Of a DNA stretch of 40,357 nt, positions 8,303-16,648 are shown one piece after another (position 1 is the first letter of the stretch; every line of letters starts with the position of its first letter). The notes under the pieces were generated by a model that saw only the letters and a program-made list of their open reading frames with translations, was not told the DNA's origin and searched no databases. The stretch spans positions 1-40,357 of the forward strand of contig JAFSTC010000098.1 of NCBI GenBank assembly GCA_017450705.1, in the 5' to 3' direction. The stretch is from Lentisphaeria bacterium (lineage in GTDB: Bacteria; Verrucomicrobiota; Lentisphaeria; Victivallales; Victivallaceae). Both the position numbers and the translations under genes were made by a program.

Positions 8303-9545
8303 GGGGCTTTTCGGCCGGCGGAGCCAGCAGGGACAGGGCTTTCTCAAGCTGGGTGTCCGTTACCGCGTCTTTGGCGTTGGGCCGGACTTCTCCCGGATAC
8401 CGGCGCATCTGCAGCGTGAGCTTGTGCAGCGTCTGCAGAGTCGTGACGACGGCATGATCGGGCCGGATGCCCCGGCCCTCGATGACCTTCCCCGAGGGCG
8501 TCCGATACCGGCCGCTGGCGAAGCGCAGCGCGCCGCCGTTGGCCAGCCGGACGACGCTGAGGAGCGTTCCCTTGCCGAAGGTCCTCATTCCGACTGTTTG
8601 GGCCCGCTTGTTGTCGACCAAGGCGGCCGTGAATATTTCGCCGCTGCTGGCCGTGAAACTGTTCACGAGCAGGACGAGGGGCGTCGTGGTGTCGGGCGGG
8701 AGATTTTTCAATTTCATGCTGCGGATGGTTTCCACCTTTGCCGTGTCGCGCTGGGTTGCCGTGAACAGGATCGTCCCGGGGGCGAGCAGCTGCGACAAAG
8801 TCAGCACCGCCGAACGCACAAGGCCCCCCGTGTTGTTCCTGAGATCGATGACGAGCGCTTTTGCGCCTTCCCCGGCGAGCTTCTTCCGGGCCCGGAGAAA
8901 CTCATCCGGCGTGTGGGAGGTGAAGCTGTCGATCCTGATGTACCCGATGCCCGGGATTGCCAGTTTCGCCGCGGAGACGGTGGGGGTCACGAGGTGTTTC
9001 CGCGCGATCGTCTGTTTCCTGATCTTTCCCGCTGCGTTCCATGTGACGGTCACCTTGGAACCGGGCCGTCCGGTCAGGAGCTGCTGGCACTGGTAGAAGT
9101 TGAGTTTCCGCAGATCTTTCCCGTCGACGGCGAGGATCGTGTCCCCCGGTTTGATCCCGGCTTTTTCCGCGGGTGAACCGGGAATGACGTTGACGACGTG
9201 CAGAGGATTCCGGTGAGGCTTGACGATGGTGACGCCGATGCCGCTGAGTTCCCCCGTCCGGCGTTTCTGATTCCGGTCGAAGGCCCTCGGCGGTTCGTAG
9301 TCCGAGTAGGGATCGAGATTGGAGACCATGCCGTGCAGGGCCGCCTCGAACAGGTTGTCGTTCCCCGTTTTTTCGGCGTCCACGTACTTCCGGTTCAGGA
9401 TGTCCATCGCCTGGACGAGGACGCCCGCGTTGAGGTAGTCCTTCTCTCCGGCTCCCTCCTGAGGCGGAGGTGTGTCGGCGGTCGTACAGCCGGCCAGTAA
9501 GGCGGCCGCGATGCCCGACAGCAGCAGCAAGATTTTCGTTCTCAT
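8280..9545 (-). CDS. S41 family C-terminal processing peptidase (PDZ lipoprotein)
   Basis: A 421-residue secreted serine protease of the tail-specific/CtpA family. The N-terminus is a lipoprotein signal with a lipobox ending LLAGC, so the enzyme is probably anchored in the envelope facing the periplasm. A PDZ domain follows (GIGVTIVKP through SPAEKAGIKPGDTILAVDG) that would recognise C-terminal tails. The catalytic domain shows NSFTASSGEIF with the nucleophilic serine and, about 25 residues later, the GxGTL-type lysine segment (TFGKGTLL), the Ser-Lys dyad of this family. The start at 9545 has a GGGAGGG ribosome site and gives the correct signal peptide; the frame open to 9611 is not used. A promoter lies directly upstream. 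Confidence 0.92.
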   Translation of the reverse strand: MRTKILLLLSGIAAALLAGCTTADTPPPQEGAGEKDYLNAGVLVQAMDILNRKYVDAEKTGNDNLFEAALHGMVSNLDPYSDYEPPRAFDRNQKRRTGELSGIGVTIVKPHRNPLHVVNVIPGSPAEKAGIKPGDTILAVDGKDLRKLNFYQCQQLLTGRPGSKVTVTWNAAGKIRKQTIARKHLVTPTVSAAKLAIPGIGYIRIDSFTSHTPDEFLRARKKLAGEGAKALVIDLRNNTGGLVRSAVLTLSQLLAPGTILFTATQRDTAKVETIRSMKLKNLPPDTTTPLVLLVNSFTASSGEIFTAALVDNKRAQTVGMRTFGKGTLLSVVRLANGGALRFASGRYRTPSGKVIEGRGIRPDHAVVTTLQTLHKLTLQMRRYPGEVRPNAKDAVTDTQLEKALSLLAPPAEKPHDVTEKH

Positions 9546-9568
9546 GATCCCTCCCTTGCGTTTGTTGT

Positions 9569-9597
9569 AATATAACCGCTCCGAGTGCGCTTTTCCA
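9569..9597 (-). promoter_or_regulatory. Promoter of the S41 protease gene
   Basis: On the minus strand TGGAAA (9592-9597), 17 bp, then TATATT (9569-9574). The -35 is weak but the -10 and the spacing match the other promoters of the window. The predicted leader is short (~17 nt). Confidence 0.55.
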
Positions 9598-9599
9598 CC

Positions 9600-9628
9600 T
9601 TGATAAATCACGTTTTCGGGAGTATTTT
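9600..9628 (+). promoter_or_regulatory. Promoter of the pfp-gatCA-ruvC operon
   Basis: TTGATA (9600-9605), 17 bp, then TATTTT (9623-9628). It stands back to back with the S41 protease promoter and leaves a leader of about 118 nt before the pfp start codon. Confidence 0.6.
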
Positions 9629-9662
9629 ATATGAAGGGACGCGTCGCGCACGGCGCGGCGGC

Positions 9663-9705
9663 CCGTCGGAACTTCGGATCAGCCCGCGGTGTTCCGCGGC
9701 GACGG
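9663..9705 (+). promoter_or_regulatory. Structured 5' leader of pfp
   Basis: The leader can fold with an outer helix CCGTCG (9663-9668) and CGACGG (9700-9705). This encloses a perfect hairpin CCGCGG-tgtt-CCGCGG (9684-9699) stacked directly on the closing arm, plus a 15-nt side segment that may form a small GAA/TTC stem. This is a three-way-junction-like fold upstream of an AGGA ribosome site. It resembles no riboswitch that I recognise; regulation is inferred only from the fold and position. Confidence 0.35.
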
Positions 9706-9752
9706 ATTTGGTCGACAAAACAAGCTCTCAAAAACAAAAAAGGATCGATGTC

Positions 9753-11405
9753 ATGAAACGTATTTCCGCACTTCAGAAAGCCCGTGCCGCCTACCAGCCG
9801 AAACTGCCTCCGGCTCTTGCCAGCGGGGCGGCAGTCAAGATCAGCGAAGGCGCTCCCACGACCGCCGCGGGCGATGTCGAGGCGATCAAGAATCTCTTCA
9901 AGGCGACTTTCGGAAGCCCCGTGCTGACGTTCGAAGCGGCTCAGGGCAATGCGGCGCACGCCGCCGTCAACGTCGGCGTGATCCTCTCCGGCGGACAGGC
10001 TCCCGGCGGACACAACGTCATCGCCGGTCTCTTCGACGGTCTCAAGTCCCTCAACGCGTCCAACCGTCTGTTCGGTTTCCTCAAGGGACCCGACGGGCTG
10101 GTCAAAAACGAGTCCATGGAGCTGACGGCCGACATCATCGACGCCTACCGCAACACCGGCGGATTCGACATGATCGGTTCCGGACGCACCAAACTGGAAA
10201 CCGAGGAGCAGTTCCGCGAGGCCCGCAAGAACTGCGAGGCCATGGGGATCAGTGCGCTGGTCATCATCGGCGGCGACGACTCCAACACCAACGCCTGCGT
10301 GCTGGCGGAGTATTTCAAGAGCCATGACATTCCCATTCAGGTCATCGGCTGTCCCAAGACCATCGACGGCGACCTCAAGAACGAGTGGATCGAGGCCAGC
10401 TTCGGATTCGACACCGCCTGCCGCGTCTACAGCGAGCTCATCGGCAACCTCTGCCGCGACGCCAACTCCGCGAAAAAATACTGGCACTTCGTGAAGCTCA
10501 TGGGCCGTTCCGCTTCCCATATCGCCCTCGAGTGCGCGCTCCAGACCCAGCCCAACATCGCCATCATCTCCGAGGAGGTCGCGGCGAAGAAGATGACTCT
10601 CGGCGACATCGTGAACAAGATCGCCTCCGTCGTCGCCGCCCGCGCGGAAAACAAAGAAAACTTCGGCATCGCCCTCATCCCCGAGGGGCTGATCGAATTC
10701 ATTCCCGAGATCAAAGTCCTGATCGCCGAGCTCAACGAGCTCATGGCCGCCGAAGCGGCGACCCTCGACGCCATGGACGCCGAGAGCAAGGCCGCTTTCG
10801 TCGCGGGCAAACTCGCCGGTGCCAGCGCCGAGGTCTTCAAATCCCTGCCCGCCGGGATCCGCAGCCAGCTCTGCCGCGACCGCGACCCCCACGGCAACGT
10901 CCAGGTCTCCCTCATTGAGACGGAGAAAATGCTCGCCCAGATGGTGGGAACCCGTCTCAAGGAGATGAAGGCCGCCGGGACCTACAAGGGCAAGTTCGCC
11001 ACGCAGACCCACTTCTTCGGTTACGAAGGCCGCTGCGCCGCGCCCTCCAACTACGATGCCGATTACTGCTACAGCCTCGGCTACTCCGCTTCCGCGCTGA
11101 TCGGCGCCGGGCGCACGGGCTACATGGCCAATGTCCGCAACACCACGGCCCCCGCCGAACAGTGGATCGCGGGCGGCATCCCCATCACCATGATGATGAA
11201 TATGGAGCGCCGTCACGGCGCCGACAAGCCGGTGATCCGCAAGGCGCTGGTCGAACTGGACGGCGCGCCCTTCAAGTATTTCGTCTCCCAGCGCGACCAG
11301 TGGGCGGTGGAGACCAGCTTCGTGTATCCCGGTCCGATCCAGTACTTCGGTCCCGCCGAGGTCTGCGACCTCAAGACCTGCACCCTCCTTCTCGAAAAGA
11401 AGTGA
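9753..11405 (+). CDS. pfp: PPi-dependent 6-phosphofructokinase (long type)
   Basis: A 550-residue diphosphate--fructose-6-phosphate 1-phosphotransferase, which interconverts fructose-6-phosphate and fructose-1,6-bisphosphate using pyrophosphate. The PPi-type signature is clear: GGDDSN at residues 173-178, where the second Asp replaces the Gly of ATP enzymes, and PKTIDGD from residue 201, with the Lys that marks PPi use. The MGRSASH segment binds sugar phosphate. The length fits the long clade found in plants, spirochaetes and chlamydiae. The ATG at 9753 has an AGGA site 8 bp away; the open frame upstream to 9585 crosses the promoter and is not coding. It heads an operon with gatC 6 bp downstream. 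With pgi also in the window, the upper glycolytic step is reversible and PPi-linked. Confidence 0.95.
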   Translation: MKRISALQKARAAYQPKLPPALASGAAVKISEGAPTTAAGDVEAIKNLFKATFGSPVLTFEAAQGNAAHAAVNVGVILSGGQAPGGHNVIAGLFDGLKSLNASNRLFGFLKGPDGLVKNESMELTADIIDAYRNTGGFDMIGSGRTKLETEEQFREARKNCEAMGISALVIIGGDDSNTNACVLAEYFKSHDIPIQVIGCPKTIDGDLKNEWIEASFGFDTACRVYSELIGNLCRDANSAKKYWHFVKLMGRSASHIALECALQTQPNIAIISEEVAAKKMTLGDIVNKIASVVAARAENKENFGIALIPEGLIEFIPEIKVLIAELNELMAAEAATLDAMDAESKAAFVAGKLAGASAEVFKSLPAGIRSQLCRDRDPHGNVQVSLIETEKMLAQMVGTRLKEMKAAGTYKGKFATQTHFFGYEGRCAAPSNYDADYCYSLGYSASALIGAGRTGYMANVRNTTAPAEQWIAGGIPITMMMNMERRHGADKPVIRKALVELDGAPFKYFVSQRDQWAVETSFVYPGPIQYFGPAEVCDLKTCTLLLEKK

Positions 11406-11411
11406 ACGCAA

Positions 11412-11717
11412 ATGGCCAAAGCGGATATCGACGTCAAATACGTTGCCGAACTCGCCCGGCTCGAACTCCCTCCTGAGCGTTTTGCCGCCGTCGAGAGGGA
11501 TCTGGCCAGCATCGTCGACTACATCGCCGAACTCAACGAGGTGGATGTGACCGGCGTGGAGCCCACCGCCCATGCGGCGGCGCTCTCCAATGTCTGGCGG
11601 GAGGATGCCGCAACTGACTCCGGTCTGCGCGATGCCATGCTGAAAAACGCGCCGGCGCTGGTCAACGGATGCCTTGTCAAAGTCGCCAAGGTCCTGCCGG
11701 GAGAGGAGAGCAACTGA
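11412..11717 (+). CDS. gatC: Asp/Glu-tRNA amidotransferase subunit C
   Basis: A 101-residue GatC, the small helical subunit that stabilises GatA and helps join it to GatB in the enzyme converting Glu-tRNA-Gln or Asp-tRNA-Asn to the amidated forms. It has the family features: an N-terminal VAELARLEL helix, a central DYIAELNEVD segment and the TxHA block (GVEPTAHA) that precedes a looped, interface-forming C-terminus. Its TGA stop overlaps the gatA ATG by one base, so the stoichiometry of the pair is probably set by translational coupling. Confidence 0.95.
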   Translation: MAKADIDVKYVAELARLELPPERFAAVERDLASIVDYIAELNEVDVTGVEPTAHAAALSNVWREDAATDSGLRDAMLKNAPALVNGCLVKVAKVLPGEESN

Positions 11718-13171
11718 TGGCTGATACACTCGATCGCAAAACCGTGCACGAACTGGCTGCGGGCCTGGCCGAAAAACGCTGGAGTTCCGTGGAGATCGTC
11801 AAGGACTGTCTCGACGCCGTCCGGACGCGGGACAAGGAGATCCATGCGTTCCTCAAGTTCGACGCCGACGACGCGCTGCGTGAGGCGGCCCTTTCCGACG
11901 AACGCCGCGCTGCGGGCAAGGCCCTCAGCGCTTACGACGGGATCCCCGTCGGCATCAAGGACAACATTGCCGTCCGCGATACGACGGTGAGCTGCGCCTC
12001 GAAACTCCTTGAAAACGTGGTCTCCCCCTACGACGCCACGGCCGTTGCGAAGCTGCGCGCCAGGGGTTTCATCCCCTTCGGGCGGCTGAACATGGACGAA
12101 TTTGCCATGGGGTCCAGCTGCGAGAACAGCGCCTTCGGGCGGACGATGAACCCCCGGGACACCTCCCGGGTGCCCGGCGGTTCCTCCGGCGGCAGCGCCG
12201 CCGCCGTGGCCGCGGATCTCGTTCCCGCCGCGCTGGGGTCCGACACGGGCGGTTCCATCCGCCAGCCGGCAGCCTTCTGCGGCGTGGTCGGACTGAAGCC
12301 CACCTACGGCCGCGTGTCCCGCTTCGGACTGGTGGCCTTCGCTTCCAGCCTCGACCAGATCGGACCGCTGGCAAAAGATGTCATCGACGCCGGCATCATC
12401 CTCGACACCGTGTCGGGCAAAGATGAAAAGGATTCCACCTGTCTGCCGCTGGATCCCGCCTCCTCCTCCGCCGCCGCCATGGAGGGCGCCGAACGGCGCG
12501 CCCTCGACGGCCTCGTTTTCGGCATGCCCAAAGAGTATTTTTCCGGGCCTCTGGCCCCCGGCGTCGCCAAGATCATGGAGCAGACCGTCGCGCAAATCAG
12601 GAGCATGGGTGGCAAAATCGTCGATGTCTCCTTGCCCCACACGAAATATGCCGTCGCGGTCTACTACATCATCGCCACGGCGGAGGCCAGCGCAAATCTG
12701 GCCCGGTTCGATGCCGTCCGCTATGGCCGCCGCATCGACGGCGCCGATCTGGTCGACACCTACTTCAAGTCCCGCGGCGCGGGATTCGGGCAGGAGGTCA
12801 TCCGGCGCATTCTGCTTGGGACTTATGTTCTGTCCAGCGGATACTACGATGCCTATTACCTCAAGGCCCAGAAGGTGCGGACCCTTATCCGCAGGGATTT
12901 CGCCGAAGCGTACAAACAGTGCGATCTGCTGCTGACGCCGGTGACGCCCGCGCCCGCGTTCAAGTTCGGGGAAAAGAGCGATCCCCTGCAGATGTACCTC
13001 TCGGACATCTTCACCATCGCGCTGAATCTCTCCGGCCAGTGCGGCATCAGCGTCCCTGCCGGGACCGATGAGGCGACGGGAATGCCCGTCGGCGTTCAGT
13101 TCCTGGCGCCGGAGCTCGAGGAAAACCGTCTGCTCCGGGCGGCGGCGGCTTTCGAGGCGGTGCGGGGATGA
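11717..13171 (+). CDS. gatA: Asp/Glu-tRNA amidotransferase subunit A
   Basis: A 484-residue amidase-signature protein that releases ammonia from glutamine for tRNA-dependent amidation. The Ser-Ser-Lys catalytic set is visible: Lys81 in GIPVGIKDN, Ser156 in the GGSSGGS loop and Ser180 in GSDTGGSIR, the same spacing as characterised GatA enzymes. The length is normal. The ATG at 11717 overlaps the gatC stop; an in-frame extension to 11669 would lie inside gatC and is not used. The gatB subunit is absent from this window and must be encoded elsewhere. The stop overlaps the ruvC start as ATGA. Confidence 0.96.
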   Translation: MADTLDRKTVHELAAGLAEKRWSSVEIVKDCLDAVRTRDKEIHAFLKFDADDALREAALSDERRAAGKALSAYDGIPVGIKDNIAVRDTTVSCASKLLENVVSPYDATAVAKLRARGFIPFGRLNMDEFAMGSSCENSAFGRTMNPRDTSRVPGGSSGGSAAAVAADLVPAALGSDTGGSIRQPAAFCGVVGLKPTYGRVSRFGLVAFASSLDQIGPLAKDVIDAGIILDTVSGKDEKDSTCLPLDPASSSAAAMEGAERRALDGLVFGMPKEYFSGPLAPGVAKIMEQTVAQIRSMGGKIVDVSLPHTKYAVAVYYIIATAEASANLARFDAVRYGRRIDGADLVDTYFKSRGAGFGQEVIRRILLGTYVLSSGYYDAYYLKAQKVRTLIRRDFAEAYKQCDLLLTPVTPAPAFKFGEKSDPLQMYLSDIFTIALNLSGQCGISVPAGTDEATGMPVGVQFLAPELEENRLLRAAAAFEAVRG

Positions 13172-13674
13172 TCATTTTCGGACTGGACCCGGCGATACGC
13201 ACCACCGGTTACGGGGTGGTGCGCGCCGAAGGTCCCTCCCGTTACGAGATCATCGACTGCGGCGTGATCGAAAACAAAAAGACCATGCCCCACTCGGAGT
13301 GTCTCCGCCGTCTCTACGGCGGCGTCAACGAACTGATCGACCTTTACATGCCGGACTGCGCCGCCATGGAGGAGCCTTTCGTCGGGCGCAATTCCAAGAC
13401 CGCCATCATCCTCGGCATGGCCCGGGGAGGGATCATCGCGGCACTGGCGGTGCGGGGGATCCCGGTCTATTCCTACATGCCCAGCGTGGCCAAGCGCGCC
13501 GCCGTGGGCAACGGCGGGGCCGCCAAGGAACAGGTGGCCTACCTGCTGGCGGCCGAATTGAAGATCGATGTGAGCCAGATCCCTCTGGACAGCACCGATG
13601 CGCTGAGTTTGGCCATCTGCCATGCGCAGCGTCATTTCCACCCGGAGCTGGGTAAGCTGGGAAAGAGCGTTTGA
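13168..13674 (+). CDS. ruvC: Crossover junction endodeoxyribonuclease RuvC
   Basis: A 168-residue Holliday-junction resolvase that cuts four-way junctions symmetrically after branch migration by RuvAB. The metal-binding acidic residues of the RNase H-like fold are all present: Asp7 in FGLDPAIRTTGYG, Glu68/Glu69 in AAMEEPF, and Asp141 and Asp144 in DSTDALSLAICHA. The length fits the family. It overlaps the gatA stop by 4 bp (ATGA), and its own stop overlaps a TTG start of the next gene. ruvA and ruvB are not in the window. Confidence 0.95.
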   Translation: MIIFGLDPAIRTTGYGVVRAEGPSRYEIIDCGVIENKKTMPHSECLRRLYGGVNELIDLYMPDCAAMEEPFVGRNSKTAIILGMARGGIIAALAVRGIPVYSYMPSVAKRAAVGNGGAAKEQVAYLLAAELKIDVSQIPLDSTDALSLAICHAQRHFHPELGKLGKSV

Positions 13675-14285
13675 ACTTGTACGCAGACTTTCATACCCAC
13701 CGTCCGAAGGCGGATGCGCTGGTCTCCGCCCGGGAAAAACCGGGGCAGGGGTTGTGGAGTCTTGAGTTTCATCCCTGGCATCTCCCCGCAAGTTTTCAAA
13801 TGCCGGGGGAGGCCTTTTTTCACGATCTCCGCCGGGCGGATGCGCTGGGAGAGATCGGTCTCGACCGCCTGCGGGGGCCGGATATCGCCGTCCAGATCCG
13901 TTTTCTGAAGACCCTGCTGGCTGCCGCCGGAGAGGCCGGAAAACCGGTGGTGATCCACGCTGTGCGCTGCGACGCCGAACTGGATGCCGCGCTGAGGGAT
14001 TTTTCCGGAAATGTCCTGATCCACGGGTTCCGGGGAAGCGAAAGACGGCTGCTGGAGCACCTTGCTTTCGGGCGGTTCGTCTCCATCGCTCCCGGCGCGT
14101 GGAAGAAATACGCGGGGCTTCTCGCGGCGAGGGGGCTTTCCGGTATCGGCCTCGAGAGCGACGATACAGGAGAAGATATCGCCGCGATCTGCCTGCGGGC
14201 CGAGCGGGAAACGGGGATCTCCGGCTGGGCGGAGCTGTGCCGGGAAAATTTTCTGCGGTTCATCGGGAAGGCGGGGGAAAAGTGA
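13671..14285 (+). CDS. TatD family metal-dependent hydrolase (short)
   Basis: A 204-residue TIM-barrel amidohydrolase of the TatD family, whose members are metal-dependent DNases or phosphoesterases. Metal ligands can be placed: His8 and His10 in DFHTH, Glu61 in GEIGLDR, His96 in VVIHAVR, His118 in VLIHGFRG and Asp164 in GLESDD. It is shorter than the usual ~260 residues. The only plausible start is TTG at 13671, overlapping the ruvC stop as TTGA. Its place next to ruvC suggests a role in DNA processing, but that is inference from order only. Confidence 0.8.
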   Translation: MNLYADFHTHRPKADALVSAREKPGQGLWSLEFHPWHLPASFQMPGEAFFHDLRRADALGEIGLDRLRGPDIAVQIRFLKTLLAAAGEAGKPVVIHAVRCDAELDAALRDFSGNVLIHGFRGSERRLLEHLAFGRFVSIAPGAWKKYAGLLAARGLSGIGLESDDTGEDIAAICLRAERETGISGWAELCRENFLRFIGKAGEK

Positions 14286-15550
14286 AGGACTTTCTTTTCT
14301 CGAAACGGTTCATGCCGCTTTTCGTCGCGCAGTTTTTCGGCGCGGTCAACGACAATTTTCTCAAGAACGCCATGCTGATCATGGTGACCTATCAGCTGGG
14401 CGCAGGCAGCCGGGAGATCGGCGGTTTGTCCAATCTGGCCGCCGGTCTTTTCATTCTGCCTTATTTTCTCTTTTCCGCCCTGGCGGGACAGCTCGCGGAT
14501 AAATTCGACAAGGCCCTCTACTGCCGGATCATCAAACTGTGGGAGGTCTTTCTCATGCTGGCGGCGTGGATCGGGTTCGGCACCCGTTCCCTGCCTGTGC
14601 TGATGACCGTCCTCTTCTTCATGGGGGCCCAGTCCACGTTTTTCAGTCCGGCCAAGTACGCGCTCCTGCCGACTCATCTCAGGGGAAACGAACTGCTCGC
14701 CGGCAACGTTTGGATCGGCGGCGGGACCTACCTCGCCATCCTCTGCGGCGTCATGGCCGGAGGCGTCGTCATCACGCTGAAAAACGGGGCGTTCCTCTGC
14801 GGGATCCTGCTCACGATCATGGCTCTCGCGGGGTACGCGGCTTCCCGGAGGATCCCGCCCGCGCCTTCCGTTGCGCCCGACGAAAAAATCAGCCGGAACA
14901 TTTTTGCCGGGACCTGGCGGATCATGGCCTGTGAGATCTGGGGCCGACCTGTCATCCGCAGATGCGTCTTCTCTGTGACGGTCTTCTGGATGGCCGGTTC
15001 GCTCTACATCACCCAGATGCCCCTTTTCACCAAACTCAAACTGGGCGGGAACGAAATGGTCTGCACCTTCTTCTTCGTTCTCTTTTCCGTCGGCGTCGGC
15101 ATCGGCGCGGGACTGGCCCAGCTGATCCTCCGGGGCGAAGTCCGGCTCAACAAAAGATATATCGCCTGTATCTGCGGCATGGGAATTTTCACGCTGGACA
15201 TCGCCTTCCTCGCCTCCCGGCTGCCGGATCTTCCCGGGCTTTCAGAAAGTTCCGCCCTTTTGAAAACTTTCCTCTTTTACCGGGTCTCGTTCGATTTGCT
15301 GGCGACGGCGGTCTGCGGCGGCATCTGGTCGGTCCCCCTCCAGGCGCTGATGCAGAAGGCCGCCGCGCCGGGACACCTCTCCAAAGTCATCGCTGGGAAC
15401 AACATCGCCAACTCCTTCTCCATGGCGGCGGGGGCCGTCGGCGCGGGCATCGTACTCAATGCGGGCGTCGGCGTCGACTGGATCTTTGCCGGGATCGCCG
15501 CCGTCGTCTTCTGGGCCGCCGCCTTCACCGTCCCCCTGACACGCCGTTGA
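14282..15550 (+). CDS. MFS transporter, lysophospholipid transporter LplT-like
   Basis: A 422-residue integral membrane protein of the major facilitator superfamily. The N-terminus resembles LplT and the transporter half of Aas-type fusion proteins: FVAQFFGAVNDNFLKNAM in the first helix, and FMGAQSTFFSPAKYALLP in the cytoplasmic loop/helix region. LplT flips lysophospholipids such as lyso-PE across the inner membrane for re-acylation; no acyltransferase gene is adjacent. The start is GTG at 14282, overlapping the previous stop as GTGA, with a GGCGGGGG ribosome site. The last codons lie inside a 40-bp tandem duplication. Confidence 0.82.
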   Translation: MKDFLFSKRFMPLFVAQFFGAVNDNFLKNAMLIMVTYQLGAGSREIGGLSNLAAGLFILPYFLFSALAGQLADKFDKALYCRIIKLWEVFLMLAAWIGFGTRSLPVLMTVLFFMGAQSTFFSPAKYALLPTHLRGNELLAGNVWIGGGTYLAILCGVMAGGVVITLKNGAFLCGILLTIMALAGYAASRRIPPAPSVAPDEKISRNIFAGTWRIMACEIWGRPVIRRCVFSVTVFWMAGSLYITQMPLFTKLKLGGNEMVCTFFFVLFSVGVGIGAGLAQLILRGEVRLNKRYIACICGMGIFTLDIAFLASRLPDLPGLSESSALLKTFLFYRVSFDLLATAVCGGIWSVPLQALMQKAAAPGHLSKVIAGNNIANSFSMAAGAVGAGIVLNAGVGVDWIFAGIAAVVFWAAAFTVPLTRR

Positions 15551-15629
15551 CGGAAGCGGGGCAGGGGTCAGAAGCGGATCACGCCGCTGACGGAAGCGGG
15601 GCAGGGGTCAGAAGCGGATCACGCCGCTG
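15541..15629. repeat. 40-bp tandem duplication at a convergent gene junction
   Basis: Positions 15541-15580 and 15581-15620 are the same 40-bp unit with a single difference (T versus C at unit position 7), and 9 bp of a third copy follow. The unit holds the stop of the MFS gene at its left end and the last codons and stop of mtnA at its right. Duplication therefore left both genes intact and created a spare copy between them. No intrinsic terminator is evident at this junction. Confidence 0.95.
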
Positions 15630-16645
15630 TCGGTGATGTGGGCCGTGATGAGATCCGCCGGGGTGACGTCGAAGGCGGGGTTGTAAACTTTGACGCCGGG
15701 ACAGTGGAATATCTCGTCGGATGAGCGTTCCTCGATGGGGATGCCCGTCCCGTCCGGCAGACTTCTGTCGATGGTGGAAAACGGGGCTGCGACGTAGAAG
15801 GGGATCCCGCAGTATTTTGCCGCTACCGCCAGGGGGAATGTCCCTATTTTGTTGGCGGTATCGCCGTTGGCGGCGATGCGGTCCGCGCCGACGATGACCA
15901 TGTCCACTTTTCCCTGACGCATGACCGTTGCCGCCATGTTGTCGCAGATGGTGTACGTTTCGACGCCCGCCTGCGCCAGTTCCCAGGCGGTGAGGCGCGC
16001 TCCCTGAAGAAGCGGGCGTGTCTCGTCCGAATAAACGCGGATCCTCTTTCCCTGTTCCAGCGCCCGGTAGACGGGAGCAAGGGCGGTCCCCATGCCGCAG
16101 GTGGCCAAAGCCCCCGCATTGCAGTGTGTGAGGACTGTCATGCCGTCCTCGAGCAGCGCTGCGCCGAAGTCGCCGATCCTGCGGCAGAGCCGGAAATCCT
16201 CTTCGATGATGTCGAGTGCTTCGTCCAGAAGCTTTTGGCAGATATCCGCGGGGCGCGCCAATCCCGCAACGGCGGCGCAGCAGCGGTCCACGGCCCACAT
16301 GAGGTTGACGGCCGTGGGACGGGAACTCTTGAGAAAAGACGCCGTCTTGCGGAGCCGTTCCATGAACGCGGTTCCGTCCGTCTCTTCAAATCTCGCCGCG
16401 CAGACGGCCAGTCCAACGGCGGAAGCGCAACCGATGGCCGGCGCGCCGCGCACGCAGAGGCGTTTGATCGCATCGAAAACTTCCAGCGGGGTCGAAAGGG
16501 ACATCCGGACGACGCTTTCCGGAAGCCGGGTCTGATCGAGAATGTCCAGGACGCCGCGGGGCGAAAACGCAACGCCTTTGCGGATATGCCGCGCGCCGGA
16601 TTCGTCCAGATAGCAGACAGTGACGGGCAGGTTCAGTTCGGCCAT
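15608..16645 (-). CDS. mtnA: S-methyl-5-thioribose-1-phosphate isomerase
   Basis: A 345-residue aldose-ketose isomerase of the eIF2B-alpha/MtnA family that converts methylthioribose-1-phosphate to methylthioribulose-1-phosphate in methionine salvage. Catalytic residues are seen as Cys175 in LTHCNAG and Asp255 in IVGADRIAANGDTANKIGT; RGAPAIG near residue 67 binds the phosphate. The length matches bacterial MtnA. No other salvage genes (mtnK, mtnB, mtnC) are nearby. It is the last gene of the yebC-pgi-rsmE-mtnA run, 3 bp after rsmE, and its 3' end is copied in the adjoining tandem repeat. Confidence 0.95.
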   Translation of the reverse strand: MAELNLPVTVCYLDESGARHIRKGVAFSPRGVLDILDQTRLPESVVRMSLSTPLEVFDAIKRLCVRGAPAIGCASAVGLAVCAARFEETDGTAFMERLRKTASFLKSSRPTAVNLMWAVDRCCAAVAGLARPADICQKLLDEALDIIEEDFRLCRRIGDFGAALLEDGMTVLTHCNAGALATCGMGTALAPVYRALEQGKRIRVYSDETRPLLQGARLTAWELAQAGVETYTICDNMAATVMRQGKVDMVIVGADRIAANGDTANKIGTFPLAVAAKYCGIPFYVAAPFSTIDRSLPDGTGIPIEERSSDEIFHCPGVKVYNPAFDVTPADLITAHITDSGVIRF

Positions 16646-16648
16646 CTT

